Shown in pieces: positions 25,130 to 32,287 of a DNA stretch of 64,000 nucleotides. Source of the stretch: Burkholderia sp052045245 (lineage in GTDB: Bacteria > Pseudomonadota > Gammaproteobacteria > Burkholderiales > Burkholderiaceae). Location of the stretch: NCBI RefSeq assembly GCF_052045245.1, contig NZ_JBQEON010000002.1:1-64000 (forward strand). The letters run 5' to 3'. The notes below the pieces were generated by a model. That model was not told the DNA's origin. It saw nothing but the letters and a program-made list of their open reading frames with translations, and did not search any database. Position numbers and translations under genes: made by a program. The stretch's first letter is position 1. Each line of letters starts with the position of its first letter.

Positions 25130-26533
25130 ATGAGCAGCGTTATCGATCCCGGCGCCCGTGCAGGCGCCGCGCCTTTCTTTTCGAAGGAAGCCACCATCGC
25201 GCAACCGGGCTTTTCGCGGTGGATGGTGCCGCCCGCCGCGCTGGCGGTGCATTTGTGCATCGGCCAGGCGTATGCGTTCTCGGTATTCAACGGCCCGCTC
25301 ACGAAAGTGCTCGGCATCACCGAATCCGCGCCTGGGGACTGGTCGCTCACGACACTCGGCTGGATCTTCTCGCTCGCGATCTTCTTCCTCGGCTTGTCCG
25401 CCGCGTTCGCCGGCAAGTGGCTCGAACGCGTCGGGCCGCGTCGCACGATGTTCACGGCCGCATGCTGCTTCGGCGGCGGCTTCCTGATTTCCGCGCTCGG
25501 CGTGAAGCTCCACCAGATCGTGTTGCTGTACGTCGGCTACGGCGTGGTCGGCGGCATCGGGCTCGGGCTTGGCTATGTGTCGCCGGTATCGACGCTCATC
25601 CGCTGGTTCCCGGACCGGCGCGGGATGGCGACCGGGATGGCGATCATGGGCTTCGGCGGCGGCGCGATGATCGCCGCGCCGCTGTCCGTCGCGCTGATGA
25701 ATCATTTCAAGAGCGCGACGAGTGTCGGCGTTGCCGAGACGTTCATCGTGCTGGGCGTTGCGTACTTCATCTCGATGTCGATCGGCGCGCTCGCGATCCG
25801 CGTGCCGCCGGCCGGCTGGAAACCGGCAGGGTGGACGCCGCCGGCGGTAACGAAGCACAAGATGATCACGTCGAATCACGTGCACATCGACCAGGCGCTT
25901 AAGACGCCGCAGTTCTATTTGATCTGGCTCGTGCTGTTTCTGAACGTGACGGCCGGGATCGGCATCATCGGGCAGGCGTCGGTGATGATCCAGGAGAGCT
26001 TCAAGGGTGCCGTGAGTGCGGCGGCCGCGGCCGGTTTCGTCGGGTTGCTGTCGCTGTTCAACATGGGTGGGCGCTTCGTATGGGCGTCGGCGTCGGACTG
26101 GGTGGGGCGGAAGAATACCTACTTCATCTTCTTCGTGTTGGGTGCGGTGCTGTACTTCTGTGCGCCGCTGTTTGCTTCAGCCGGGCAGATCGCGTTGTTC
26201 GTGTTGACGTTCTGCCTGATCCTGTCGATGTATGGCGGCGGGTTTTCGACGGTGCCCGCTTATCTCGCGGACATGTTCGGGACTGCGTATGTCGGCGGGA
26301 TTCATGGGCGGTTGCTGACTGCCTGGGCCGCGGCGGGTATCGCGGGGCCGGTGCTCGTCAATTACATCCGTGCGTACGAAGTTGCACACGGCGTCGTGAA
26401 GGCCGATGCATACACGATGACGGTTCACATCATGGCGTCGCTGCTTGTGGTTGGCTTCGTCTGCAACCTGTTCGTCAAGCGGGTGGACGAGCGACATCAC
26501 ATGAGCGATGCGCAGCTCGATGCGGGCAAGTAA
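25130..26533 (+). CDS. MFS transporter of the OFA (oxalate/formate) family
   Basis: 467 residues with 12 membrane segments. The OFA-type features are the opening GQAYAFSVFNGPL in helix 1, the loop GKWLERVGPRRTM between helices 2 and 3, LGLGYVSPVSTLIRWFPDRRG, and a long central loop. It moves a small carboxylate across the inner membrane. The ATG lies a short distance after ACGGAGACACCACTG. It is followed 19 bases later by the 43-residue partner protein typical of this subgroup. It is divergent from the acid-sugar cluster and its substrate is unknown; oxalate, formate and other mono- or dicarboxylates are options. Confidence 0.88.
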   Translation: MSSVIDPGARAGAAPFFSKEATIAQPGFSRWMVPPAALAVHLCIGQAYAFSVFNGPLTKVLGITESAPGDWSLTTLGWIFSLAIFFLGLSAAFAGKWLERVGPRRTMFTAACCFGGGFLISALGVKLHQIVLLYVGYGVVGGIGLGLGYVSPVSTLIRWFPDRRGMATGMAIMGFGGGAMIAAPLSVALMNHFKSATSVGVAETFIVLGVAYFISMSIGALAIRVPPAGWKPAGWTPPAVTKHKMITSNHVHIDQALKTPQFYLIWLVLFLNVTAGIGIIGQASVMIQESFKGAVSAAAAAGFVGLLSLFNMGGRFVWASASDWVGRKNTYFIFFVLGAVLYFCAPLFASAGQIALFVLTFCLILSMYGGGFSTVPAYLADMFGTAYVGGIHGRLLTAWAAAGIAGPVLVNYIRAYEVAHGVVKADAYTMTVHIMASLLVVGFVCNLFVKRVDERHHMSDAQLDAGK

Positions 26534-26552
26534 ATTTCTGGAGATGCGAGAA

Positions 26553-26684
26553 ATGAACGAAATGGTTGCTTCGGTTCGCCCGACCAACAAGGCGGTGCTG
26601 GCGGTGTTTTGGTTGTATGTGCTGGTTCCGCTGGCTTGGGGTGTCGTCAATACGCTGGCGACGGCGATGAAGTTGTTTGGGTGA
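26553..26684 (+). CDS. MFS transporter small subunit-like membrane peptide
   Basis: 43 residues (MNEMVASVRPTN, then one hydrophobic helix VLAVFWLYVLVPLAWGVV, then NTLATAMKLFG). GGAG lies ten bases before the ATG. Tiny one-helix proteins of this pattern commonly follow OFA-type carriers in Burkholderia and relatives and are annotated as MFS small subunits. The spacing of 19 bases after the carrier stop indicates co-translation. It probably assists assembly or stability of the carrier; this role is inferred. Confidence 0.75.
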   Translation: MNEMVASVRPTNKAVLAVFWLYVLVPLAWGVVNTLATAMKLFG

Positions 26685-27083
26685 GGGGGTGTGTGCCAGG
26701 GCGGCGGTGCCTCATCGGTATTGGCGCATCGTCGGTAGGGAGACGCCGCATGCTCTTTCATGACCGCTTCGCGATCCAGGTAGAACGACAGACTGTGGTT
26801 GATGCAAACCGATCCGCGTCGCAAGCTATTGTCGGCAGAGACGGACGCCATTCGGGCTTGCCATCGAGCCATCAGTCGATTGCTTCGGCGAGTCGGCTCC
26901 AGGCGGGGAAACGCAACGCCGCGGTTGGCGGCGCCGGTTCCCGGTCAACATGATCTGGTCGACGCGTTGTTGACAACCATCGAGCAGACAGCCCATGTTC
27001 GACCGGGCGTCGGCGGGATTCACCTGGTTGAAATTGTGAAGCGCATGGATTGCGGAGAAGTTAGGTATGCCATGTTTATCGGG
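26685..27083. other. Intergenic stretch, nothing recognised
   Basis: 399 bases with only short out-of-context frames. No repeat, RNA gene or protein similarity was recognised. It marks the edge between normal GC-rich sequence and the A/T-richer toxin region. Confidence 0.5.
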
Positions 27084-27323
27084 TTAATTTACGTTCTCGC
27101 AAACGGCCTTTCCCGCCGGCCCGTCACCCCAGCTTTTGCCTTTTGGCTGATTGGCGCATTGGCGTTTGGTGAATAATGCCGGGTTTTTGACACTCGGCAT
27201 CTTCCCGTCGTCGGGGCAATTGTGATGGATGTAGCAGAACTTCTTGTCCGCGGCCTGAGCCGGCCCGCTGAATACGAAACCTGCAACGAGCGCCGGTACG
27301 AGGAACATGGCGGAACTTTTCAT
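27084..27323 (-). CDS. Small secreted cysteine-containing protein
   Basis: 79 residues. A clear signal peptide (MKSSAMFLVPALVAGFVFSGPAQA/AD) is followed by a mature region of about 55 residues with four cysteines (FCYIHHNCP, RQCANQP, AVCENVN), able to form two disulfides in the periplasm or outside the cell. No family was recognised. It lies 58 bases downstream of the aegerolysin-like gene on the same strand and may belong to the toxin operon as an accessory, a small effector or an unrelated periplasmic protein. Confidence 0.75.
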   Translation of the reverse strand: MKSSAMFLVPALVAGFVFSGPAQAADKKFCYIHHNCPDDGKMPSVKNPALFTKRQCANQPKGKSWGDGPAGKAVCENVN

Positions 27324-27381
27324 GAAGTTTCTCCTGTTGAAGATGGAGCAACGGGGTCTGGATGGCTGCAGAGGCGCGCGA

Positions 27382-27759
27382 TTACTGGGAGATCAGGCCG
27401 ATCGTCCAGACCACGGTTTGGTCGTGGCCGGTGTAGCGGTTCTTGTCGGGCGTGAGCACCACGATGCCAGGCTTGTCGGCAGTGGCGCCGTACGCGCTGT
27501 CTGCACTGCTGAACGGGTGATTCCAGGTAAACGTGATGGTACAGATCACGCTGGTGTGGTCCGGCTTCATCAGCTTGTATTCGAGCTGACCTTTCGGGCC
27601 GATCTTCGCGCCGGTGTGATTGCCGACTTCCCATTGGCCCTGGCTGTCGATCGTCTTTGGTGGATCGGCGTTGAACTTGCCGTGCTCGACTTTAACGTCA
27701 CCGAGCTGCAGTTGATGACTCGTATTGTTCGTGATCTTGATGGTGGCGTTTCTGCCCAT
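27382..27759 (-). CDS. Aegerolysin / Cry34-like lipid-binding toxin component
   Basis: 125 residues, beta-rich, no signal peptide. The pattern matches aegerolysins and the 14-kDa Gpp34 (Cry34) component: an opening ITNNTSHQLQLGDVKVEHGKF, a middle IGPKGQLEYKL, the family's TFTWNHPFSSADSAYGA segment (compare NPFAGSN in Cry34, from memory), and a final strand QTVVWTIGL. Aegerolysins bind membrane lipids (ceramide phosphoethanolamine, sphingomyelin/cholesterol or others) and recruit a MACPF partner. That partner is encoded 115 bases upstream on the same strand. The ATG at 27759, with GAGAG upstream, is preferred over an in-frame TTG 15 bases earlier. The family call is by pattern, not by alignment software. 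Confidence 0.8.
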   Translation of the reverse strand: MGRNATIKITNNTSHQLQLGDVKVEHGKFNADPPKTIDSQGQWEVGNHTGAKIGPKGQLEYKLMKPDHTSVICTITFTWNHPFSSADSAYGATADKPGIVVLTPDKNRYTGHDQTVVWTIGLISQ

Positions 27760-27874
27760 GATGGTCTCTCGCAAAAGAAGGGGCCGATGGCAACAGCGGG
27801 TCTATCGCCGGGTCAGGACGTGACAACGGCAGCGAGCGGGCGATGCCCGCGACGTTGCGGGTAATGCTCCTGCT

Positions 27875-30049
27875 TTACTTGAAGATGTTGGCCGGCGCGT
27901 CGGCGATGCCGATATACTGCTTCGGGATTTTGTTCATTGCGTAGTGCGTGTCCGGCTCCCACTGGCCATCCTTCCATGCGTCGCTGCTGAACGACCATGC
28001 GTTGAGCTTGCGGAGCTGTTCGTCGAGCGCGGTCAGATTCGGCACCAAATGCTGGTCACATGAAATCCCGGTGGAGACCGACTGGCCGAGCCAATCCGTG
28101 CCGTTGGCGGCTGCGAAGCGGATCGGGTAGAGGCGCACGCGGGCGTCATCGTTTTTCAACAGCCCATGCTGTCCGTCGGGCAGGAACTTCATGTAACGCG
28201 CACCGTCCGACGAGGCGCTGAAGACGGCACTGTCGTTGGCATAAATCGAGCTGAGACCACCCGCCGCCGGCCCGAATGCGATGATCTCACCGTCCGGCGT
28301 GATGAGCGGAAGCAGCTTGAAGAACTCGCTGAACACGCTCTGGTTGTTGTGCTTCTCGTCGAACTGGCAGGGTGCCAAACGATAGCTCATGCGCTTGTCG
28401 TCGCCGCTATGGCTGGCGCTAACGCGAATCGACTGGTCGACGCAGAGCAAGCCGAGCCCGAGTTCCGCGTTACGCAGCAGGCTATTGGCGTTCCAGATGT
28501 CGTAAATCTTTTGAGCTGCCACGCCGAGCGAGGCCGATTCACCCGACTGCACGCTACTGGCGGCGTTGCCGAACTCGTCTGCAAGCTGACGAGTGGAGAC
28601 AGGCTGCTGATCGATATCCTTCCGACGCAGCTCCGTAATTCCGGATGACGACGCGCAATAGTAAATTTTCTTCAACGTCAGGCAATCCTGGATGAAGGTG
28701 CGACGCTTCAGCTCTCCGATGTCGGGATCATCGACGATGGCGTTCATGTAACCCTGTGCGAGCCACGGGAAGAGGTCCGGCCAACGCGCGATCCATACGC
28801 CGAGGGGCGTCATCTCGTCGCCTGAGTCGGGAGCGTCTGCGGTGGACGCCGCGGCCATCGCTTCTTCCGGCGCGATCCTGGCGCGTTTGCTCGCACCATT
28901 TTTCACTTCTGGCGAACCTTCGATCACATTGTTCTTGATCTTGCCGATCAGGTTCTTGAGCTTGGAGGTGTCGGCGCGCTCGCCACTGTCCTCCACGAAC
29001 CTGGAAAACGTCAGGTCCTTGTTCTTCTGGCTCGCCTGCTTGAACGCCGATTCCTGCGCGAGCGTTTCGACCGCGCTCAGATCGAGCTTGTCGACTTCCT
29101 GCTTCGTTTCCTCGTCAGGTTTTGGCTCGCTGAACGCTGGGATTTCCTTGCTCGGAAGAATCGCTTTCTGCGGCTGCAGCTTCATCACGTCGATTTCCCA
29201 AAGCTCATCGCGCGCCAACTTATTGACCGCGTCGAACCATTCCGAAATGCGCTTCTCGATCGCGCTGCCGCACGAATAAGCGGTGCAGCTCACTTCCACA
29301 TTCGACGCCGAGTTGCTGCGGCCGCCATCATAAGCGGCGCCGACCGTCACGCTCTTGCCAGTGCCCGCATAAGAGAAGCTGCCCGAGCCGCCGTATGTCC
29401 ACGCTTCGGCGGTCTGCTTCGATGTCATTGTCAGGCTTACCGCGCCATAGGCGCCCCAGAAAACGGCCATCACGATTCCAAAGCCATTCCTGCGGACGAA
29501 CTCGTCGGACGAGGTCAGCCATTCGTCGATCAAGCGTCGCACCTCGGGGTTGTTGACCTTGCCCGATACAACGTCGCGGACTGAAACGTTCTGCTTGCGA
29601 GCGTCGGCCATGACTGCGTTGTAGTGCTTCAGGGCGCTCATCGCCGCGTCTCTCGCGCTGCCGCTCAATGCTGCAAGAAACTGCGTGACCGTGAGATTGT
29701 CGAAATCGACAAATTCGACACCCGCCTGGATGATCGAGTTGTAGTGAGTCCGGATTGATTTTGAACTAAGCGCCGCGCTCTGGCCGACGTAGGCGTCGAA
29801 GGAACTCGAGACTTGCATCAGCCCGCTTACGCCATAGGATCCGCCAAGTCCGAGTGCGCCGGAATTCATCGTTTCCTTATAGACGAAGCTGCTCTCGCCA
29901 CTCATGAAGTCCGTGTTTATGCGGCCGCGCTTGTCCAACTTCGTGATGGCGCCGTGGATCTGAGAATGGCTGAAATTCAGCGTGCCCGCGTCAACCGTCG
30001 ATCCGACCGAAACCCCGTTCAATGGATTGTTGTCTTTATTGGAAATCAT
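27875..30049 (-). CDS. MACPF/perforin-like pore-forming protein, partner of aegerolysin
   Basis: 724 residues, no signal peptide. Residues ~60-95 (GALGLGGSYGVSGLMQVSSSF) and ~183-250 (FGIVMAVFWGAYGAVSLTMTS, then GSGSFSYAGTGKSVTVGAAY) have the glycine/serine-rich alternating pattern of the MACPF core and its membrane-inserting hairpins. The usual YGTHF signature is degenerate (FGIVM). A charged, probably helical linker spans ~295-400. The C-terminal ~320 residues are of no family known to me and may bind a receptor. With the adjacent aegerolysin it matches the two-gene plan of pleurotolysin A/B and of the insecticidal AfIP-1A/1B pair, whose larger component is of similar size. Some of the sequence could belong to another pore-forming class. 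Confidence 0.65.
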   Translation of the reverse strand: MISNKDNNPLNGVSVGSTVDAGTLNFSHSQIHGAITKLDKRGRINTDFMSGESSFVYKETMNSGALGLGGSYGVSGLMQVSSSFDAYVGQSAALSSKSIRTHYNSIIQAGVEFVDFDNLTVTQFLAALSGSARDAAMSALKHYNAVMADARKQNVSVRDVVSGKVNNPEVRRLIDEWLTSSDEFVRRNGFGIVMAVFWGAYGAVSLTMTSKQTAEAWTYGGSGSFSYAGTGKSVTVGAAYDGGRSNSASNVEVSCTAYSCGSAIEKRISEWFDAVNKLARDELWEIDVMKLQPQKAILPSKEIPAFSEPKPDEETKQEVDKLDLSAVETLAQESAFKQASQKNKDLTFSRFVEDSGERADTSKLKNLIGKIKNNVIEGSPEVKNGASKRARIAPEEAMAAASTADAPDSGDEMTPLGVWIARWPDLFPWLAQGYMNAIVDDPDIGELKRRTFIQDCLTLKKIYYCASSSGITELRRKDIDQQPVSTRQLADEFGNAASSVQSGESASLGVAAQKIYDIWNANSLLRNAELGLGLLCVDQSIRVSASHSGDDKRMSYRLAPCQFDEKHNNQSVFSEFFKLLPLITPDGEIIAFGPAAGGLSSIYANDSAVFSASSDGARYMKFLPDGQHGLLKNDDARVRLYPIRFAAANGTDWLGQSVSTGISCDQHLVPNLTALDEQLRKLNAWSFSSDAWKDGQWEPDTHYAMNKIPKQYIGIADAPANIFK

Positions 30050-30063
30050 GACTGGCCCCCGTT

Positions 30064-30081
30064 GGAATATTAAAATATTCC
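30064..30081. promoter_or_regulatory. A/T-rich palindrome just upstream of the MACPF gene
   Basis: GGAATATTAAAATATTCC: eight-base arms around AA, ending 15 bases before the MACPF start codon, within the probable 5' leader. It could be an operator or a hairpin that controls ribosome access. Such A/T-rich symmetry is unusual for this genome. Confidence 0.5.
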
Positions 30082-30396
30082 TTAATAATTTCGCTCTCAG
30101 GTCGAATTCGAAGTCTGCCCCTTGTTGCTCGATTTAGATTAGTACATCAACGCGGCATGTAAAGGTATGTCCGTCACTCCGATACCATGCTTACGATTCT
30201 CTAACGGAGCAACGCTCATCGCACCCGTCGCCTTAAAGCCATCCTGACGAAATCGTGCATGGCCGCGTCGAACCGGAAACGGTTCTGCGGAGCGTGTGTC
30301 GCGTGCAATCTGACCGGCGCCTCGGTCCGTCGGATTGATGTCCGGCACCGGGCAATCGACAACCTGGACCTATACTGGGGCAACCGGGAGGTTCCC
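30082..30396. promoter_or_regulatory. Divergent intergenic region of the toxin locus
   Basis: About 315 bases without a convincing gene. The half next to the MACPF gene is A/T-rich (TTAATAATTTCG, TTTAGATTAGTACATC) and should contain the toxin promoter. Near 30385 a GGGAGG ribosome site serves the divergent gene. Confidence 0.5.
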
Positions 30397-31191
30397 ATGA
30401 CTGATCACGACAGACTGCATCCGCTCCGTCCGTTCCTGAAAAATTGGGTTTGGGAGCATGGCCGAATCGGGACGCGCTATCTGGACTGCGTTGACTGCGA
30501 AATCAAGTTCGACGAAGGCAAGAAGTCGCATTTCGCAGCGGAGGAATATGTCTATGTGCCGCTTGGCAATGGCGCTGACTACGATGCGTCTGCGGATGGC
30601 CCTGTCGTTCACGAGGCCGGACTTGCCCGGTTCTTGCGGGCTGCGCAGTTGGGTAAGCCGGAAGAGGCCGGTTCTGCCGCGGATGTGCAGCGCGCAGTGC
30701 AGGACTGCGTGGAGATCGGCCTGTTCAGTGCATATCAAGGGGAGGCTCGAAAGGCATTTGCCCGATACGCGCAGGAACCGATGTTCGACGACGAGATCCG
30801 CGCGGCGGTTGTCGACGACATCCGGCCCATTTACGCCGGCATGCGCGAGCAACTTGCGCTGTACGATTTCAGCGTGCTCCACGGCTTGCCCATGCCGCTG
30901 CTTATCGGCGACGCGCCCTTCATTGACTGGCGCGTGTGCGTCAGTCCTGCATTGCCGTTCGTGTCGCTTCCGCTGGGACCTTACTGCCTGCTGGTCGGTG
31001 CGCCGTCGGGCAGGAAAAGCCGAATCGGCCCGGTGGTCTGGAAGGCCGCTGCCGCGATGGGGCCGTTGAAAGACCACAACCGCCGGATCGAGGAGCAGGC
31101 ACGTCTGTGGCTGGTGGCGACTATGGATGACCAACTCGTTGCTGCACAAAGTCGCATGGCCGCGGGCAAGGGGAGGGGAAGCTCGGCGTGA
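30397..31191 (+). CDS. DUF4238-like protein
   Basis: 264 residues, soluble. A GGGAGG site lies six bases before the ATG. The layout resembles DUF4238 proteins: a histidine-containing start (HPLRPFLKNWVWEHGRIG), a central helical part, LPMPLLIGDAPFIDWRV and a late SLPLGPYCLLVGAP segment corresponding to the family's FPLxP motif. No enzymatic role is established for that family. It is divergent from the toxin genes and convergent with a zinc-ribbon gene. Whether it serves the toxin locus is unknown. Confidence 0.6.
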   Translation: MTDHDRLHPLRPFLKNWVWEHGRIGTRYLDCVDCEIKFDEGKKSHFAAEEYVYVPLGNGADYDASADGPVVHEAGLARFLRAAQLGKPEEAGSAADVQRAVQDCVEIGLFSAYQGEARKAFARYAQEPMFDDEIRAAVVDDIRPIYAGMREQLALYDFSVLHGLPMPLLIGDAPFIDWRVCVSPALPFVSLPLGPYCLLVGAPSGRKSRIGPVVWKAAAAMGPLKDHNRRIEEQARLWLVATMDDQLVAAQSRMAAGKGRGSSA

Positions 31192-31286
31192 TGCGTATGC
31201 CGACGGAGCGTTGCCGCACTCGAGGGCAGCAAGCTCACGTCGATCCTCCTGGCTCCTGCCTGAGCCCGGTGTGCGAACCGGGCACG

Positions 31287-31595
31287 CTACTTCTTGGTGG
31301 CTGCCGCCTTGGCGAATGCCGCACCGGCGGCAACGGCGACAGCAAGCGCTGCCTTGCCGACTGCACCCGCCACGTTGCTCACGCTTTCCGTGCAGTCTGG
31401 GCAGAACTCGTGGTCATAGACCTCCGTCCACTTCGCGAAATCGTGACACCCGGGTGTGCGGCATTTGTACATGTACTGGCCGCAAGTTTCCGTGGGGCAC
31501 TGGAGTTTGTTGCGCTGAATGACGCCGGTCTCCACGATCTTCGGCAAAACCACCTGTTTGCAGAAAGGGCATTTCCCTTGTTGTACCGTCGCCAT
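31287..31595 (-). CDS. Zinc-ribbon protein with C-terminal hydrophobic segment
   Basis: 102 residues. Cysteine pairs CPFC, CPTETC, CRTPGC and CPDC in the first 70 residues should bind one or two zinc ions. The C-terminal part (VAGAVGKAALAVAVAAGAAFAKAA) is alanine-rich and hydrophobic and could be a membrane helix. No named family was recognised. It converges with the DUF4238-like gene and marks the end of the A/T-richer region. Confidence 0.7.
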   Translation of the reverse strand: MATVQQGKCPFCKQVVLPKIVETGVIQRNKLQCPTETCGQYMYKCRTPGCHDFAKWTEVYDHEFCPDCTESVSNVAGAVGKAALAVAVAAGAAFAKAAATKK

Positions 31596-31834
31596 TGTTC
31601 TTTTTCCGAGAAGTTGACTGCGATCTGTTGATCCCTGAGGGGATCAAGCCGGCACGGAATATAGAGTGCCAATCCGCTGTATAACGACCTTTTGAAGTAC
31701 TTCTTTAGGCTCAGTCGTGACGCCTTTTTCTTTCGAAAGACTGACGTGGCGGCGGAACGTGTCCGCCCCGTTCGGCCCTTGAATCCGGATAACCAGTCTG
31801 TCCCGGATCCGACTTCAACTCCATCCGCTCACCC

Positions 31835-32287
31835 TCAACGAACCGTCGCCTCGACACACGCGTCCCCGCGAGCTTCCCGGCGCTCAGTCGCCAGAACAGC
31901 GGCCGGCAAAGGTGCGCGAGGCGCCCGAAATACCGCGCCCCTGCGAACCAGATACAGCGCGATAAAGCTGACCATCACCGCGATCCATTTCGCGGCAACA
32001 TTGCCGAGCGGTGCTGCAGCGACATGCACGATGCCCCCGGTCAGCAGCGAACCGAATCCGCAGCTCGCCGCGAACATCAGCGCTTCGTCGATCCGCCTGC
32101 GGCCGATCGTGACCGAGCGGAACACGAAGCGGCGCGAAAGCATGTAATTCACGACACCGCCGATCAGGTAGGCCACCCAGGCCGATATCCCGGCATCGAT
32201 GTGCATGGCCGAGGTCAGCGCGAGGAATAGCGACCAGTCGACGACGAGCGACAGGGCGCTCACGATCAGATAGCTGGAAAACATCAT
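31835..32287 (-). CDS. GtrA-family membrane protein
   Basis: 150 residues with four membrane helices (SSYLIVSALSLVVDWSLFL; WVAYLIGGVVNYMLSRRFVF; and two more), the GtrA fold. GtrA-like proteins help translocate polyprenyl-phosphate-linked sugars across the inner membrane for decoration of O-antigen or similar glycans. The ATG overlaps the stop of the upstream flavoprotein gene (ATGA), so the two are translationally coupled. A second gtrA-like gene lies at 49966-50349. Confidence 0.82.
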   Translation of the reverse strand: MMFSSYLIVSALSLVVDWSLFLALTSAMHIDAGISAWVAYLIGGVVNYMLSRRFVFRSVTIGRRRIDEALMFAASCGFGSLLTGGIVHVAAAPLGNVAAKWIAVMVSFIALYLVRRGAVFRAPRAPLPAAVLATERREARGDACVEATVR

